This document shows positions 10,564 through 23,030 of a stretch of DNA of 64,000 bases, one piece after another. A program made the translations under genes and the position numbers. The notes beneath the pieces were generated by a model, which made no database searches, was not told where the DNA came from, and saw nothing but the letters and a program-made list of their open reading frames with translations. The stretch's first letter is position 1, and each line of letters begins with the position of its first letter. Source of the DNA: Episyrphus balteatus (lineage: Eukaryota > Arthropoda > Insecta > Diptera > Syrphidae); the NCBI RefSeq assembly GCF_945859705.1, contig NC_079134.1, forward strand, positions 167,063,718 through 167,127,717, in the 5' to 3' direction.

Positions 10564-12438
10564 GCCCAGTCATTTTAGTCATTTTTAAGCCCAATCTGCG
10601 GAAAAATTCCTACTGGGCTGAATTTTGGTATACAGCTTAATGACGGCTTTGTTATGAAGATGTGAAAAATCGACATTGATATCGTGTCCGCGTTAAGAGT
10701 TATAGGGGTCAAAAGGTCACAAAAACTGGTTTTTCACGATTTTCAGCAAAACGGTAAGTCTTATCAAAAAATATTCAATGCAAGAATTGTAGACCAGATT
10801 ATTATATATAAAAAGTGTCATGACACTTTTTTTCCTAAGACCCACCGTTTCTTAGGTATAACGATTCAAAAAGTTGAAGTTTAGTTGTAATCGTCATAAT
10901 CCTATTCCTGAAAAAAAAACTCCTAACTGAAAAGTTCCTGAAATTTCATTATTTTTTTAGCTTGAATTTCGTTCCTCAACTGTTAAGAATATGGGGAAAC
11001 CAAAAAAAAATGGAAATTTTCGCCATTTTTCCCATTGGGGCCCTTCTCCCGAAACCATTTCCCTGGGAATTTTTGTTTAGAATATGTCTGAAAATATACA
11101 GGGTGTGCAATAGAGAATGAACAACCCTAAAACGGCTTATAGCTACACTTATGATTGTTCTAAAAACAGATAGAAAAAAGTTCTACCGCAACCAGTTCAT
11201 AAAATATGGACTTTTTTTCGTTCAGTGTATTTTAAATTTTATCATCTTATGTTTTCGTTCACTACAACCACGAATGAATGAATTTTATTTATTTCTTTTT
11301 TTTATAATTTTCTACAATAATTGGATGAGTACATAAACACTTTAAAAATTTCATAGCTATTGCACATTTTCGTAAAAAAAAATTTGAAATCTGTTTTTTG
11401 ATGCAAAATGTAAAAAAAGTATTTTATGAAAAATTTTAAACACCTGTGGTATAAAATAAATCTATAGAAACCTAGTTGGCCATCTTTCTTAAAAATATTC
11501 TCCTTATACCAGAATATTTTTAAGAAAGTTGGTCACCTAGGTTTCTATAGATTTATTTTATACCACAGGTGTTTAAAATTTTTCATAAAATACTTTTTTT
11601 ACATTTTGCATCAAAAAACAGATTTCAAAATTTTTTTTACGAAAATGTGCAATAGCTATGAAATTTTTAAAGTGTTTATGTACTCATCCAATTATTGTAG
11701 AAAATTATAAAAAAAAGAAATAAATAAAATTCATTCATTCGTGGTTGTAGTGAACGAAAACATAAGATGATAAAATTTAAAATACACTGAACGAAAAAAA
11801 GTCCATATTTTATGAACTGGTTGCGATAGAACTTTTTTCTATCTGTTTTTAGAACAATCATAAGTGTAGCTATAAGCCGTTTTAGGGTTGTCCATTCTCT
11901 ATTGCACACCCTGTATATTTTCAGACATATTTTAAACAAAAATTCCCAGGGAAATGGTTTCGGGAGAAGGGCCCCAATGGGAAAAATGGCGAAAATTTCC
12001 ATTTTTTTTTGGTTTCCCCATATTCTTAACAGTTGAGGAACGAAATTCAAGCTAAAAAAATAATGAAATTTCAGGAACTTTTCAGTTAGGAGTTTTTTTT
12101 TCAGGAATAGGATTATGACGATTACAACTAAACTTCAACTTTTTGAATCGTTATACCTAAGAAACGGTGGGTCTTAGGAAAAAAAGTGTCATGACACTTT
12201 TTATATATAATAATCTGGTCTACAATTCTTGCATTGAATATTTTTTGATAAGACTTACCGTTTTGCTGAAAATCGTGAAAAACCAGTTTTTGTGACCTTT
12301 TGACCCCTATAACTCTTAACGCGGACACGATATCAATGTCGATTTTTCACATCTTCATAACAAAGCCGTCATTAAGCTGTATACCAAAATTCAGCCCAGT
12401 AGGAATTTTTCCGCAGATAAAACCTAAAATTACTGGAC
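10564..12438. mobile_element. Long near-perfect palindrome (foldback/MITE-like)
   Basis: The core arms, 10594-11500 and 11512-12418, are both 907 bp, inverted, gap-free and nearly identical (the few differences seen include the bases at about 11119 and 11185). Only 11 bp separate them. The outermost ends, gcccagtcatttta at left and its inverted counterpart at right, are flanked by TA on both sides (10562-10563 and 12439-12440), which would fit Tc1/mariner-type insertion. The same 66-residue open frame appears on opposite strands at 10684-10884 and 12128-12328; this is a consequence of the palindrome, not a gene pair. A 'tacagggtgtgcaat' motif sits symmetrically inside both arms. A transcript across it could form a ~900-bp hairpin. 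Confidence 0.85.
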
Positions 12439-12439
12439 T

Positions 12440-12640
12440 ACTAACAACCTATAAAACATTGTGTGGCTTGTAGTTAGTCTAGCGTTATGTGTGATATACC
12501 AATTGAAAGGTAATTGTATCAGAATGCTCATTAATGTTTAATCAAATTTCTATCTGCTCTTGGTAAAAAGTTATAACCTGTTGAATTCTAAAATTTTATT
12601 TTACACATTTTCGCACACATATAGTCGTGGTCATGGTCTA
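12440..12640 (-). repeat. Copy of dispersed repeat family V
   Basis: Inverted relative to the copy at 63640-64000. Shared blocks include 'gtgtgatataccaattgaaa' (the other copy has the reverse complement with one change), 'aagttataacctgttgaa' and 'gagcagatnnaaatttgat'. Non-coding. It abuts the right end of the palindrome. Confidence 0.6.
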
Positions 12641-14987
12641 TCATTACTCCATATATAATATTCCTCTATCTATTAAAGAAAAAAAGATAAAAATAAAAAA
12701 CGTTGAAAATGGGTTAAAAACTGTTAAAAAACCTGTTTTTTAAAAATTTATTTTTCTCCGTATTCAGTCAAAACTCTTTTAACGATTCCAATTTTTGCAT
12801 ATGTATGTGCATTGATCAGCCCTACATGTCCTATATAACTTGAGATTTTTTGATCGCTCCAAAATAAAGCTAAAAATCAAAAAAATACCAAAAAATACCC
12901 CTAAAAAAGTAGGTATTTTTCAAAAATTCATATTTCGAAACGCAGAGTGTTGGAAAAAAATCCGTATCAGACCCCTAATTTTTTTTTCCTTCATCTTTCA
13001 CCTGGCATCTTTAAAATTGTCAAAAAAAAATTTCCCCTACCCATAATCAACATTTTGTCATACCCACAACACCTGATCAACGTTCAAACAAAACGTTATA
13101 GCGGAGTTCCTCTATCTATAGCAAAAAGAATCAACTCTCTACAACCACGCGTTTAGATTTTAGCGCAAATTTTATCTTTATGTTTTACCCCTGTTTACCC
13201 TATTAAATGACGGAATTTTTAAAAATCCTTCATTTATATTAAGCTTTAGGTTATTATCTTTCAAATAAGCTATAGGCTATAGGAGATTTTTGTATCTCTA
13301 ACAGTTTATTTTTAATTTTTAATTGAAATTTTTGGCCGCACTGTAAAAGTGCGAGAGTGGAACGGGAGAAAATGGCGTCACTTTGTTGTGGTGGCTGCCA
13401 TGGTTCATCGATTTATAAGACGTTATCACGTCAAAAAAAAGTAACTTAAGTGTGATTTTGAAGTACAGGGAACCATATTAAATTTAGTGAAGTGCAACTT
13501 ATGACTAGCGAATAAGCTAGACGCTTCAAACCATATCCCATTTGCCGAATTATGACGAGTAGTTTAGAAGTTATGATGGAACAAATGAACATACACACGA
13601 ACCCTTCTATTGGCTTTGCCATAGTCGGTTGCAAATAACCCTCTCAAAGTAACAACAGATCATTGGCCCCAATAAATATTTTATAACCAACTGTCCCTCA
13701 CCAACTTGTTCATTTGACACTATAACTTATCTACATGGAACAACCAGCAGCAAAGGAAAATAGCAAATAAATCGCTATTCTTATATATTCATAACCTCAA
13801 AGTCCATATATTATTATAAAACAGATGCCCAACCAACCAAATACTCCCACACAACCTTCAATTATATTTCATAGAGAAACTAGAGAGAAAAAGCGAATAT
13901 GGCAGGACCTAGGAATAATAGCAAATTGCTGTCAAATGCAGTTGACATTAGAACAGGATGTTGCACCCTTTTCACAAACTGTTGCATACTCTTTATAGGT
14001 AGCTATTGTATTTCCTATTCCAACGAAAAATATAATAGTTTTTCAGGTCCTTTTATTGTTTTTACATGAAGTGGATCAAATTGCAAGTTAGAGTCCCTAT
14101 TTGTATACTATTTATTCGTTTTTGTTATGAAAAATGTCAACTTATACTAAATTATGTTAGTTCGTAGAAATAAAATTATGTTGTCACATTCAGGACAGCG
14201 ACAGGAGTGACAGAATATAGAAGTTAATATGAAAACTCTATTAATGCAGATTTAGTTTGAAAAATATAATAATTAAACTAACATGCTTTTAGAATTTTAG
14301 TGTAAAAATACTTAGTTTTTTGTTTAATCTTCACAAAGGACGAACACCCTTTTTCTCTCTAACCTTTCAAATACTTACTTAAAATGGAAACCATTCTCTT
14401 ATTATAATCTACACACTATCAAGTGTAATTCCGGTTTAATTGTACCAAAAGTACTTGATCCTTTTTTTAAATGCAATTGCATATAGCACGTCCACATGAT
14501 AAAGGGTGGTATAAGCTCGTAACCCACATCCTTTCTAACTCAAACTCGTACTACTAATAATAGCGAACTTTGTGCAGAATATCCCAGGAAAATGTATAAA
14601 ATATATGGGAAAAATGTTCACGACTCTCTATATCTTCTATATACACACAAAATGCAAACTGATTAAAAATTTTGGACACGTTTTGCGTCCTCAGCATAAA
14701 TTGCTCTAACACATGAAGTTATGAAATCCAGTCACATCCATACATTCTCATGTATTTAGTTATGATGGAGATGTTTACAAAGTTGTTTTTTTTTTTTTGG
14801 GATTTGCTGGATTTGTGGTAGGTCGTGGTACACAGTCGTGGTACCTACACTGGGAAAGATTAATTTATCCACAATTTATTGTCACAAGATTTTGTGTTTT
14901 TTTTTTGTCAGTTATGATAACTAATTTTTTTTTTTTTTTAACACAAGATAATAAGTGAAAACTAAAGTGTTTAGTGGAGTTTCAAAA
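12641..14987. other. Intergenic, no recognised gene
   Basis: AT-rich. A 'gacgttatcacgt' motif at 13419-13431 is the inverted counterpart of 'acgtgataacgtc' at 10045-10057 and may be the right end of an older element. Open frames here (for example 12840-13046, 13446-13634) have no recognisable family signature. Confidence 0.4.
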
Positions 14988-14989
14988 TA

Positions 14990-15968
14990 CACTAGCCCAA
15001 AAAATTAAGGGAACAAAAAAAAATCGTGATTTTTTTAGTGATTTTCGATAGGCTGTATCTCAGTAAAAAATGATCGCATCATGACAAAATAAAAAGCATG
15101 TAAAAGCTCTATTCTTCTAGTTTTAGGATTTAATGTTAAAATATTTTTTTTCTAACGGTAAAATATATAAATAGTTGGAACTGTTAAAAAACAAAAATTT
15201 TCTAATATTTGTTTGTTTAGACCTGGAGAAATATGGTGTTTTACTTCATCTCAAAAATTCAAACCCTCACAACAGAAAAACTGCTTGATGAACAAGTCTG
15301 AAACTTTGCATATTAATTTCAGGTATATTAAGCTTCAATAATTAAGACTCAGTTCAATCTTATCACCCATAGAAATTAAATAGCGGTAAATTTTCTAAAA
15401 AACCGTAAAAATGCCTATTTTGATAGCTTTTCTAAATTAATCTAAAAAATAAGAAAAAAATTTGTTTAACAAAGCAAACTTAATTTCTTTGTAGAGAATT
15501 GAATGAAGATTTAAAATATGTTCTTGAATATTCTGTACAGTGATCCGTTGTTGAGATATTGATAGTCAAAGTCAAAAGTATGGTTTTTGGTTTGATGACT
15601 GATATTGCAGTAAAAAAAAAAAATCGTAGAAGTTTGAAACGAAATAAATCTTAAAGCCAAATAAATAGCCTTTCTAAAAATAATAATCATTTTATCAGAA
15701 AAAATTTTCCCACTTTCTTAAGAGAAAAGTAAAGTAAAAACAAACAAAAATTGGAAAATTTTTGTTTTTTAACAGTTCCAACGATTTATATATTTTACCG
15801 TTAGAAAAAAAAGATTTTAACATTAAATCCTAAAACTAGAAGAATAGAGCTTTTACATGCTTTTTATTTTGTCATGATACGATCATTTTTTACTGAGATA
15901 CAGCCTATCGAAAATCACTAAAAAAAATCACGATTTTTTTTTTGTTCCCTTAATTTTTTGGGCTAGTG
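14990..15968. mobile_element. Tc1/mariner-like non-autonomous element with ~230-bp terminal inverted repeats
   Basis: 979 bp. The ends read CACTAGCCCAAAAAATTAAG at left and the inverted form at right, each flanked by TA (14988-14989, 15969-15970). The inverted repeats extend to about 15222 on the left and from about 15735 on the right. The ~510 bp between them is unique and non-coding. TA target duplication plus inverted ends is the Tc1/mariner pattern; no transposase is encoded. Confidence 0.8.
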
Positions 15969-15970
15969 TA

Positions 15971-16520
15971 TATGTAGTTGAAAGGTTAGGCGAACTTCTA
16001 ATTCTCTTTTTCCAATATGGCGATTAGACAAAAGCCCACCTAAATATTCTGTGCATACATATTTTCTACGTTAACAGCTTGTGATACTTTCACTCACAAT
16101 TAAATAACCTATGCCTTTAATTTTCAATTTAAAAAAAAATCAACCTTAATCCAAATAAAAATGCATGATTGTCCTTGATAAAAATATTTAAATTAAAAAA
16201 AAAATTTGATTAAGTTTAAACATCGAATTAAGTTGTGTTACGGGTGTGACAGAAAAACACCTGATTTTGCAGATATTAAAATTATTATGTTCAGTTACAC
16301 AGAATTAAAAAAAAAACAATGAAAACCAACTCAAAATGTTCATTTTAGCATTATTACGGGTGTGACAAGGGTGATAAAAAGCTACAAGTTTTTGTTTTAT
16401 TAATTAAAAATTTTTAAATTTTTGAAAACAAAAATTATAACGCGTCGTTGATTTTTACTGTATTAGGTATAGGAACTATATAGAGAAAAATCGGTACAAG
16501 TGTGTCGTGTTTGTGTCATT
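15971..16520. other. Intergenic, no recognisable feature
   Basis: AT-rich spacer. A short 'ttacgggtgtgaca' motif occurs twice (near 16238 and 16355). No gene seen. Confidence 0.4.
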
Positions 16521-16535
16521 GATTGTTCTCGTTAG

Positions 16536-18006
16536 GTTAGGTTATATGGGCTGACAGTTGATTTTGTTACCGTCACACTTAGATCAATGTATGAAGTATT
16601 GTAACTTCATGAAAAAGTGTTAACCTATGAATGCTATGGTTGTTCGAGCCATTTGGAGGACTTGACAAAGTTCAGTAGGCTATTGCCTAAGAGTTCCGAT
16701 AGTTCTTCTAATTCATTAAAGAAGTAGTTTCCTAAGAATTTTTTCCTAGTGCGACAGGGTGCTGGGCAGTGACAGAGTAATTGAACAGTGTTTTCCTGTT
16801 CGTCCTCATTGCCGCAGCCTCTGCATAGATCATCCGTACTAAGCCCCATTTTCATTTTGTGGTATCCTAGTAGGTTATGTCCCGTTAAGACTCCTATTAG
16901 GGATCTTAAGGAAGGTTTACTAAGTAGTAAGATCTTATTTGATTTTTTCTCGTCGAAGTTCGGCCATAGTTTCCTGGTGTGACCGCAGGTTTCTAGGAGG
17001 TTCCATCTTTCATTGGTTTTTTGTAAAATATTGTTGACGATATTTCGCTTTATTTCACATTGTGGGATTCTGATGTTATGGTCTTGCCTTCCCTTGCAAG
17101 CTCATCCGCTTTTTCGTTGCCGAACACATCACTGTGGCCGGGAACCCAGCAGAGTCTTACATTATGCTGCATACCAAGAACCCTAAACTCTTCGCGACAG
17201 CTAGAAACAAGCTTTGACTTGATTAAGGTGGCAGAAATCGCTTTTATTGCCGCTTGGCTATCAATGAAAAAGGTGATGTCAGCAGGTGATATCGCCATCA
17301 TGGATATTTGTTTAGAAGCATTTTTCACTGCCAATATCTCGGCTTAAAAGACACTGCTGTGATCGGGGAGCCTGAAAGAACTGGCAAGGTTGAGATTTTC
17401 TGAGTAAAAACCTGCACCAAACTCAGTGTTCATTTTCGAACCATCAGTAAAAATGGCGATAGTCGACTTGATTGAGAAAGGAACACTGTTTTCCCAATCT
17501 TGTCTGTTAGGGAAACTGACATTAAAATACTTGATAAAGTCTAAGTAAGGGGTCAAGTAATCTGTACCTACGTTGTTGCCAACGTAGTTAGAAAGAAAAA
17601 TGGCCGTTTTGACTAGTATTCCAAATGTTGGTTTGGCTGAGTCGTAGGGCACTGTTTGCTGCTAATTCTTGTACAAATAGGTCTAAGGGAGTCAGATTAA
17701 GGATTGCTTCCAGACCTGCGGTTGGAATGGACCTCATCACCCCCGTAGTGCTAATGCATGCTGTTCTTTGTACTTTGGTTAGGGTCTTCAAGTTCGTGGA
17801 TTTCTCCAGAACTTGCCACCAGACTAAGCTGCCATAAGTCAGAATGGGTCTGACAATGGCGGTATACATCCACATGATTATTTTAGGATTTGGTCCCCAG
17901 TTTCTGCCAAGAATTCTATTACATGAGTAAAGTGTAAACGTGGCTTTTTTAAATCTTTCTTGAATGTTTGGACCCCAGTTAAGTTTCTTATCCAAGATCA
18001 CTCCGA
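16536..18006 (-). mobile_element. 5'-truncated LINE (RNase H-bearing non-LTR retrotransposon)
   Basis: The body is flanked by a perfect 15-bp direct repeat, gattgttctcgttag on the plus strand, at 16521-16535 and 18007-18021. This is the target-site duplication of a retrotransposed copy. Read on the minus strand the insertion starts inside the reverse-transcriptase region and ends with a 3' tail containing 'cctaacctaac'. Because the 5' part was lost, the copy is dead on arrival. Domain order (RT C-terminus, RNase H, cysteine-rich end) fits the I/LOA/R1 side of the non-LTR tree; the exact clade is not certain. Confidence 0.88.
16634..18006 (-). pseudogene. LINE ORF2 remnant: RT C-terminal part, RNase H, cysteine motif
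   Basis: The first segment (17588-18006) reads VILDKKLNWGPNIQERFKKA... then YTAIVRPILTYGSLVWW, typical of the thumb/C-terminal region of insect non-LTR reverse transcriptases. The RNase H domain follows with its acidic residues visible: TDGS, AEI, IDSQ and GNEKAD, plus the WVPGH motif. The last segment (16634-16855) has a CRGCGNEDE...HCP cysteine/histidine motif. Damage: a frame change between about 17590 and 17650, and a stop codon at about 17344 in place of the residue before AEI, which looks like a single CAA-to-TAA change. It belongs to the truncated LINE and is not expressed as a full product. Confidence 0.85.
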
Positions 18007-18021
18007 GATTGTTCTCGTTAG

Positions 18022-18545
18022 TGGGGTTTGGTATTGAGTGTGGAGGGTAATTGGTGTCTGTCAGTCATCATTAAAAAATAAAAAGTAACTTTTGAAAAAA
18101 ATAATTAACTTCATATTTTGTTTCAAAAACAAAATTTAAAAATAATTCTTTTAGAAAATGGGATATTGATTGACATAACCTCGACCTTTTGTCAGCCCAC
18201 CAACCAAACCTAATACCTACCGACTTTTCACTAGTCAATTTTTGCCGTGCGGCAAAGCGTGTCACTTAAGTGACAATCCCCATAGAAGAATCCTAGTCGA
18301 CTTAAACTGTGCGACAAAATTATGCGGCTAAAATCGACTCGTGAAATTATGTCGGGATAACTTATCGCCTGCTTTGTTTTAACTGTCGCAGAAGGACTTT
18401 TATGTGATAGTTTACGCAAAGGAAATAGTAGAAAATAATCGACTTATGTTGAACTCTTTTTGTAATGGTCCTTAGAAACCATTTGTTTCTTTATGAGAGT
18501 TATTTTATCTTTAAAATTTATTAAAAAAGGAGCACAGAAAAAAAA
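18022..18545. other. Spacer between LINE and tRNA gene
   Basis: No gene recognised. A T-run on the minus strand (plus strand A-run at 18537-18545) directly follows the tRNA 3' end and should act as its Pol III terminator. Confidence 0.5.
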
Positions 18546-18618
18546 TTGTTTCCGCCCGGGATCGAACCGGGGGCCTTACGCGTGTTAGGCGGATGTGATA
18601 ACCACTACACCACGGAAA
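18546..18618 (-). tRNA. tRNA-Val (anticodon AAC)
   Basis: A 73-nt cloverleaf on the minus strand. The acceptor stem GTTTCCG pairs with CGGAAAC before the discriminator A. The D arm contains AGTGTAGTGGTTATCAC (A box), the anticodon loop is CTAACAC with AAC, and the T arm contains CCGGTTCGATCCCGG (B box). No intron. A run of nine T follows immediately as terminator. Sequence and length match the usual eukaryotic valine tRNA, and no mismatches are seen in the acceptor or T stems, so it looks functional. Confidence 0.95.
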
Positions 18619-21333
18619 CACTTGCAATTTAATAAACAATGGCCTCATTTGTCAACTAAACTTCTTAATTTATGATTCAAATCTAACTGTATTTCCCTTT
18701 TTGGTCCTTCCTTTCAAATTGTCCTTATTAACCCAGAAGCACCTTTTTTTATTTCTATACAAACCGAATGCAGATTTTCTACTGCATTCATCTTATTTCC
18801 CTTCAATTCTCATTTTTAATGTTATAGCCCCTTTATCAAAATAAAAAAATAAACCTTACTACGACGCATTGCATCTTTCTGCTCCTTAAAAATAAAATAA
18901 TGATGACGATGAGGAATCCTTGTTATCTTCTGTTTCTTGTTTAGATTCCAATATTCTAGTAAACAAGCAAAAATAAAAATAAATTCAAAAAAAGATACAA
19001 CAAAAAAACGTAGCAATCAATAAAATTCTCCTCAACTTGAACGCGGATCAAATTTATTTTCTTCTTCTTCAAAGAAAATGCCTAAAGGCATCAGCATCAG
19101 GCACAGTCAGTATAGAATGTAAAAGGAGATGATGTGCTTGTTTGTTTATTTGTATTTGTTTATTTGTTAGTTGTAAACAGGATCCTTATTTGAAATATAT
19201 GTATTTGTTCCTTCACTTATTGGAACATATAATATCCTTGAACTAGGAATTTTCCAAAAGAAATCGTATCCGCTTGCAAACAGGATGCAATGTTACACCA
19301 AAATTAGAATGATTTTTATGCTTCTGAAGAATGTTGCTGCTTTTCATGGGTTTGAGTTGGTTGGAATTGGGATGTGTGTAAGGATATTATTTGAATTTGA
19401 TATAAATTTATTTTTACTCCCTCTTAAAGTATTCCAAGGACCCTCACACACACACATATGAGGAAATATTATCATAGAAGAAATTAATTCATCTTAGTTC
19501 AAAGTTCGAATTAATCACACACTTGACTGGATGACTAGCTTTTGTGTTCATTCTCCTCATAACATAACTAGGCCAAGCGATATAACGCCTGCTCTGCCCT
19601 CCCCATTGATTAAGGAGAATTGTTATATCCTCAAACTATTCTCTCATCATATATGAGTTAAGTTGAGAGCAAGTGAGTATAGGAGAGACCCGATGACGAT
19701 GAAGACAATGATAAATTACAGTGGGCAGGCATTGAGCGCCCTAAATCTATAAATTTGTCCTAGATTGCACAGTCGGGAAGCGAATGTGATTGATTGTCCT
19801 TTTTAAGAGAGGGAGGAGAGAGAGCAATCAGAAGGTACCATGCATCTGGAGCATGTTATAATATGTGTGTTTGTATAACCTTGATGTCGTTTACCTTATT
19901 CTTTTAGATAGTATCTTCAAGGACTTAGAAAGAACCTACTTTCTAGAAAAATGGGGAAAAAGATTTTTGTTGAAAACTTTAATTTAAGTGTTCATTTTTA
20001 TATCAAAGCGTATAGAAGTTAGTACCTACTGCTGTAGAAATAGAGTGTGAGGTCGAATTTAGTCCAACAAAAATTATTTAGGGCACAAAATGAAGGTGAA
20101 AAACTCCTTATCAACATCAACATATCCCAAATCGACAGTTTCAAAATACTCAAAATATAGCAATAGGTATTAGTATCAAACGAAAGGTAATTTAATAGTG
20201 AAACATGGATTTAAGATTATTATTTTTTTTGAAAATTGACAAGATGGTGGCCAAAAAACGCCATATCCATAATATTAATGATTGACATGAAACATTTGAT
20301 ATGGTGGTCACGTATTTTCTTACTGAAAAAGAATATGTAAAAATTTTGATTCTTTTTTGACAATAATTGGGAAGATCACGGTAAAAAATAAAAATGTTTT
20401 TGAAAATTTTAAAACACATTATTTTTTAAAATGATAAGAAATCGTTACAGTCCTTAACGAGATATACGCCAATAACGAAAATGTCAATTTTTAGCAAAAA
20501 ATGGCACCTCCATTTATTTCCATTATCGGATTTTTTTTTTTTTTTTTTTGAGAAAAGACTGAAAAGGCAGTTTTGTTAGAACAGCGTAGACCATTAAGTA
20601 CACCAAATATAATCGAAATCGTTTTACTCGTTTTTGAGGAAACTGCCATAAGTCGAAAATTTTGTATGGTAGGTAAAAAATCTAAGCAAAATATTAAAAA
20701 CTGATGTTTCGATGCATACAGGTCTATAGACATTAAAAATACTTTTAATTTGATACCAATTATGATTTTTTTTACGTTACGCATTCTACGATCAATTGTT
20801 TGAAAAAATAGATGAAATCATGATTTTGAGATCAGCCACTTCAATCTCAAATATTTCAACTTTTCAATGAACGATTTTGAAAATATTTTACACAAATAAC
20901 AAGCTCAGTGCCAACTTTCCTTTGATACCAAACTTATCTCTGTACCCCTTTGTAAAACGATTCTAAAAAGTAAGCATTGAAATTGGTCCACATGATAGGC
21001 TGTAGAGAGTTGAAGTTTTTTAATCTATAGATAAATTTATTACGTACAAGAACTGTATGGATAATGGAAAAATTCTATAAAATTTCAAAACTATGTTATA
21101 AACGGTTTTCTAAAACAAAAAATGTTAACGACTTTCGACAAAATTGTAGATATTGAACATTTTTCGACAATTTGAAAGATGCCACTAGAAACACAATAAA
21201 AAAAAAAAAATATTGGCGTCTAATACGGATTTATTTTTTAAGGCCTCAAATTTTGAAATATCTATGATTTGTTGAAAATCACAAACTTTTTTAGTGTTTT
21301 TTTTTTTTCGTTTATATTATCACAAAAATCTTA
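18619..21333. other. Intergenic, no recognised gene
   Basis: AT-rich. Contains a short CA run near 19440 and a long T run at about 20529-20549. Several short open frames (for example 20491-20784 minus) show no family signature and run through homopolymers. I see no RNA gene or clear element end. Confidence 0.4.
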
Positions 21334-21335
21334 TA

Positions 21336-23028
21336 GCCCAGGGAAATTAGTAATTTAAATCGCATTTTTCGCGGGACAAAATTTTTTTCATGGAATGTGT
21401 TCGGGTGGTTGTCCTTATCATAAAAGTCAATTTGTTGGGATAATTGGAGGTTGGGAACAGCCGCCATCTTGGAAAAGAGATTGGTATCGTTTTTATTGAA
21501 TAGCTCCATTGTTATTCATTTTAACAAAAAATGACAAAGGTAAGACTTATTTACAATAAAATTATCTAAGAAATGATATACAAAACAATTCCGTGAGTTG
21601 ATTAAATAAAATTTTATAGTTGGTCAAAGTGCGGGTTTGTATCGCAAGGTTGGGACAAAATGACATTTTTTCATATATCTGACGAACTTTTGATTTGTTT
21701 GGATAATTCTTCATGAATGAATTGTAGTACTTATAATTACCTATAAAATGAGCCCACAATCGTTATTGTCGCCATGGTATTGTAGAAGTAATCTAACTCC
21801 GAAACTCTCCATGTACTAGTCAAAAGTAAGAAAAAAGCTGTTTTTTTGCTAGTAGGCCGAGAAAATTTTGGGAGTAGAGGTATATCCAAAATATAAGTAC
21901 GCAGTTTTGCAGCCATACGCGTGTTAATGTCGATTTCGAAGGTCTGACAACTCTAATTTTGTGCTTTATACGGTTTTTGGGGGGGTAAATAACGTAAGTT
22001 TTCCAGTTAATGTGAATGGGCTAAATTTATACTATTTGAAATTATAAATATACAAGCTGATGCTCTATTATTTTTCCTAAATCTGAACACCCCAATCTTG
22101 AGGATGTGACCAATAGAACTATATATAAGCCGTTTATACGATTATGTTTTAGAAGCTTTTTTTGTTTAGATTTTTGTTTGTTTATTTGAATTGAAAAGCC
22201 TGATATGGTTAGTTAAAAAAGCTTATATCGTGAGTTCTATTAACCTCATAGCCAAGATTTAGGTGTCCAGATTTAGGAAAAATAATAGAGCATCAGCTTG
22301 TATATTTATAATTTCAAATAGTATAAATTTAGCCCATTCACATTAACTGGAAAACTTACGTTATTTAACCCCCCAAAAACCGTATAAAGCACAAAATTAG
22401 AGTTGTCAGACCTTCGAAATCGACATTAACACGCGTATGGCTGCAAAACTGCGTACTTATATTTTGGATATACCTCTACTCCCAAAATTTTCTCGGCCTA
22501 CTAGCAAAAAAACAGCTTTTTTCTTACTTTTGACTAGTACATGGAGAGTTTCGGAGTTAGATTACTTCTACAATACCATGGTGACAATAACGATTGTGGG
22601 CTCATTTTATAGGTAATTATAAGTACTACAATTCATTCATGAAGAATTATCCAAACAAATCAAAAGTTCCTAAGATATATGAAAAAATGTCATTTTGTCC
22701 CAACCTTGCGATACAAACCCGCACTTTGACCAACTATAAAATTTTATTTAATCAACTCACGGAATTGTTTTGTATATCATTTCTTAGATAATTTTATTGT
22801 AAATAAGTCTTACCTTTAACATTTTTTGTTAAAATGAATACAAAATGGAGCTATTCAATAAAAACGATACCAATCTCTTTTCCAAGATGGCGGCTGTTCC
22901 CAACCTCCAATTATCCCAACAAATTGACTTTTATGATAAGGACAACCACCCGAACACTTTTCATGAAAAAAATTTTGTCCCGCGAAAAATGCGATTTCAT
23001 GCCCATATTTTGACTAAATCCCCTGAGC
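21336..23028. mobile_element. Long foldback element with ~800-bp arms
   Basis: Left arm about 21336-22131, loop about 22132-22220, right arm about 22221-23028. The ends (gcccagggaaattagt at left, inverted at right as actaaatcccctgagc) are flanked by TA (21334-21335, 23029-23030). The terminus gcccag is shared with the palindrome at 10564, so the two may be related families. Open frames of 65-68 residues recur on opposite strands (21562-21759 and 22594-22791; 21312-21509 and 22845-23051) only because of the palindrome. The arms differ by scattered substitutions and small indels, so this copy is older than the 10.6 kb one. Confidence 0.82.
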
Positions 23029-23030
23029 TA

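Noticed and set aside
10684..12328. Identical small open frames on opposite strands
   Set aside because: Mirror images created by the palindrome, with no start context or family signature. The same applies to 21312-23051 and 23830-24919.
17060..17347. Plus-strand 95-residue frame
   Set aside because: Antisense shadow of the LINE RNase H region.
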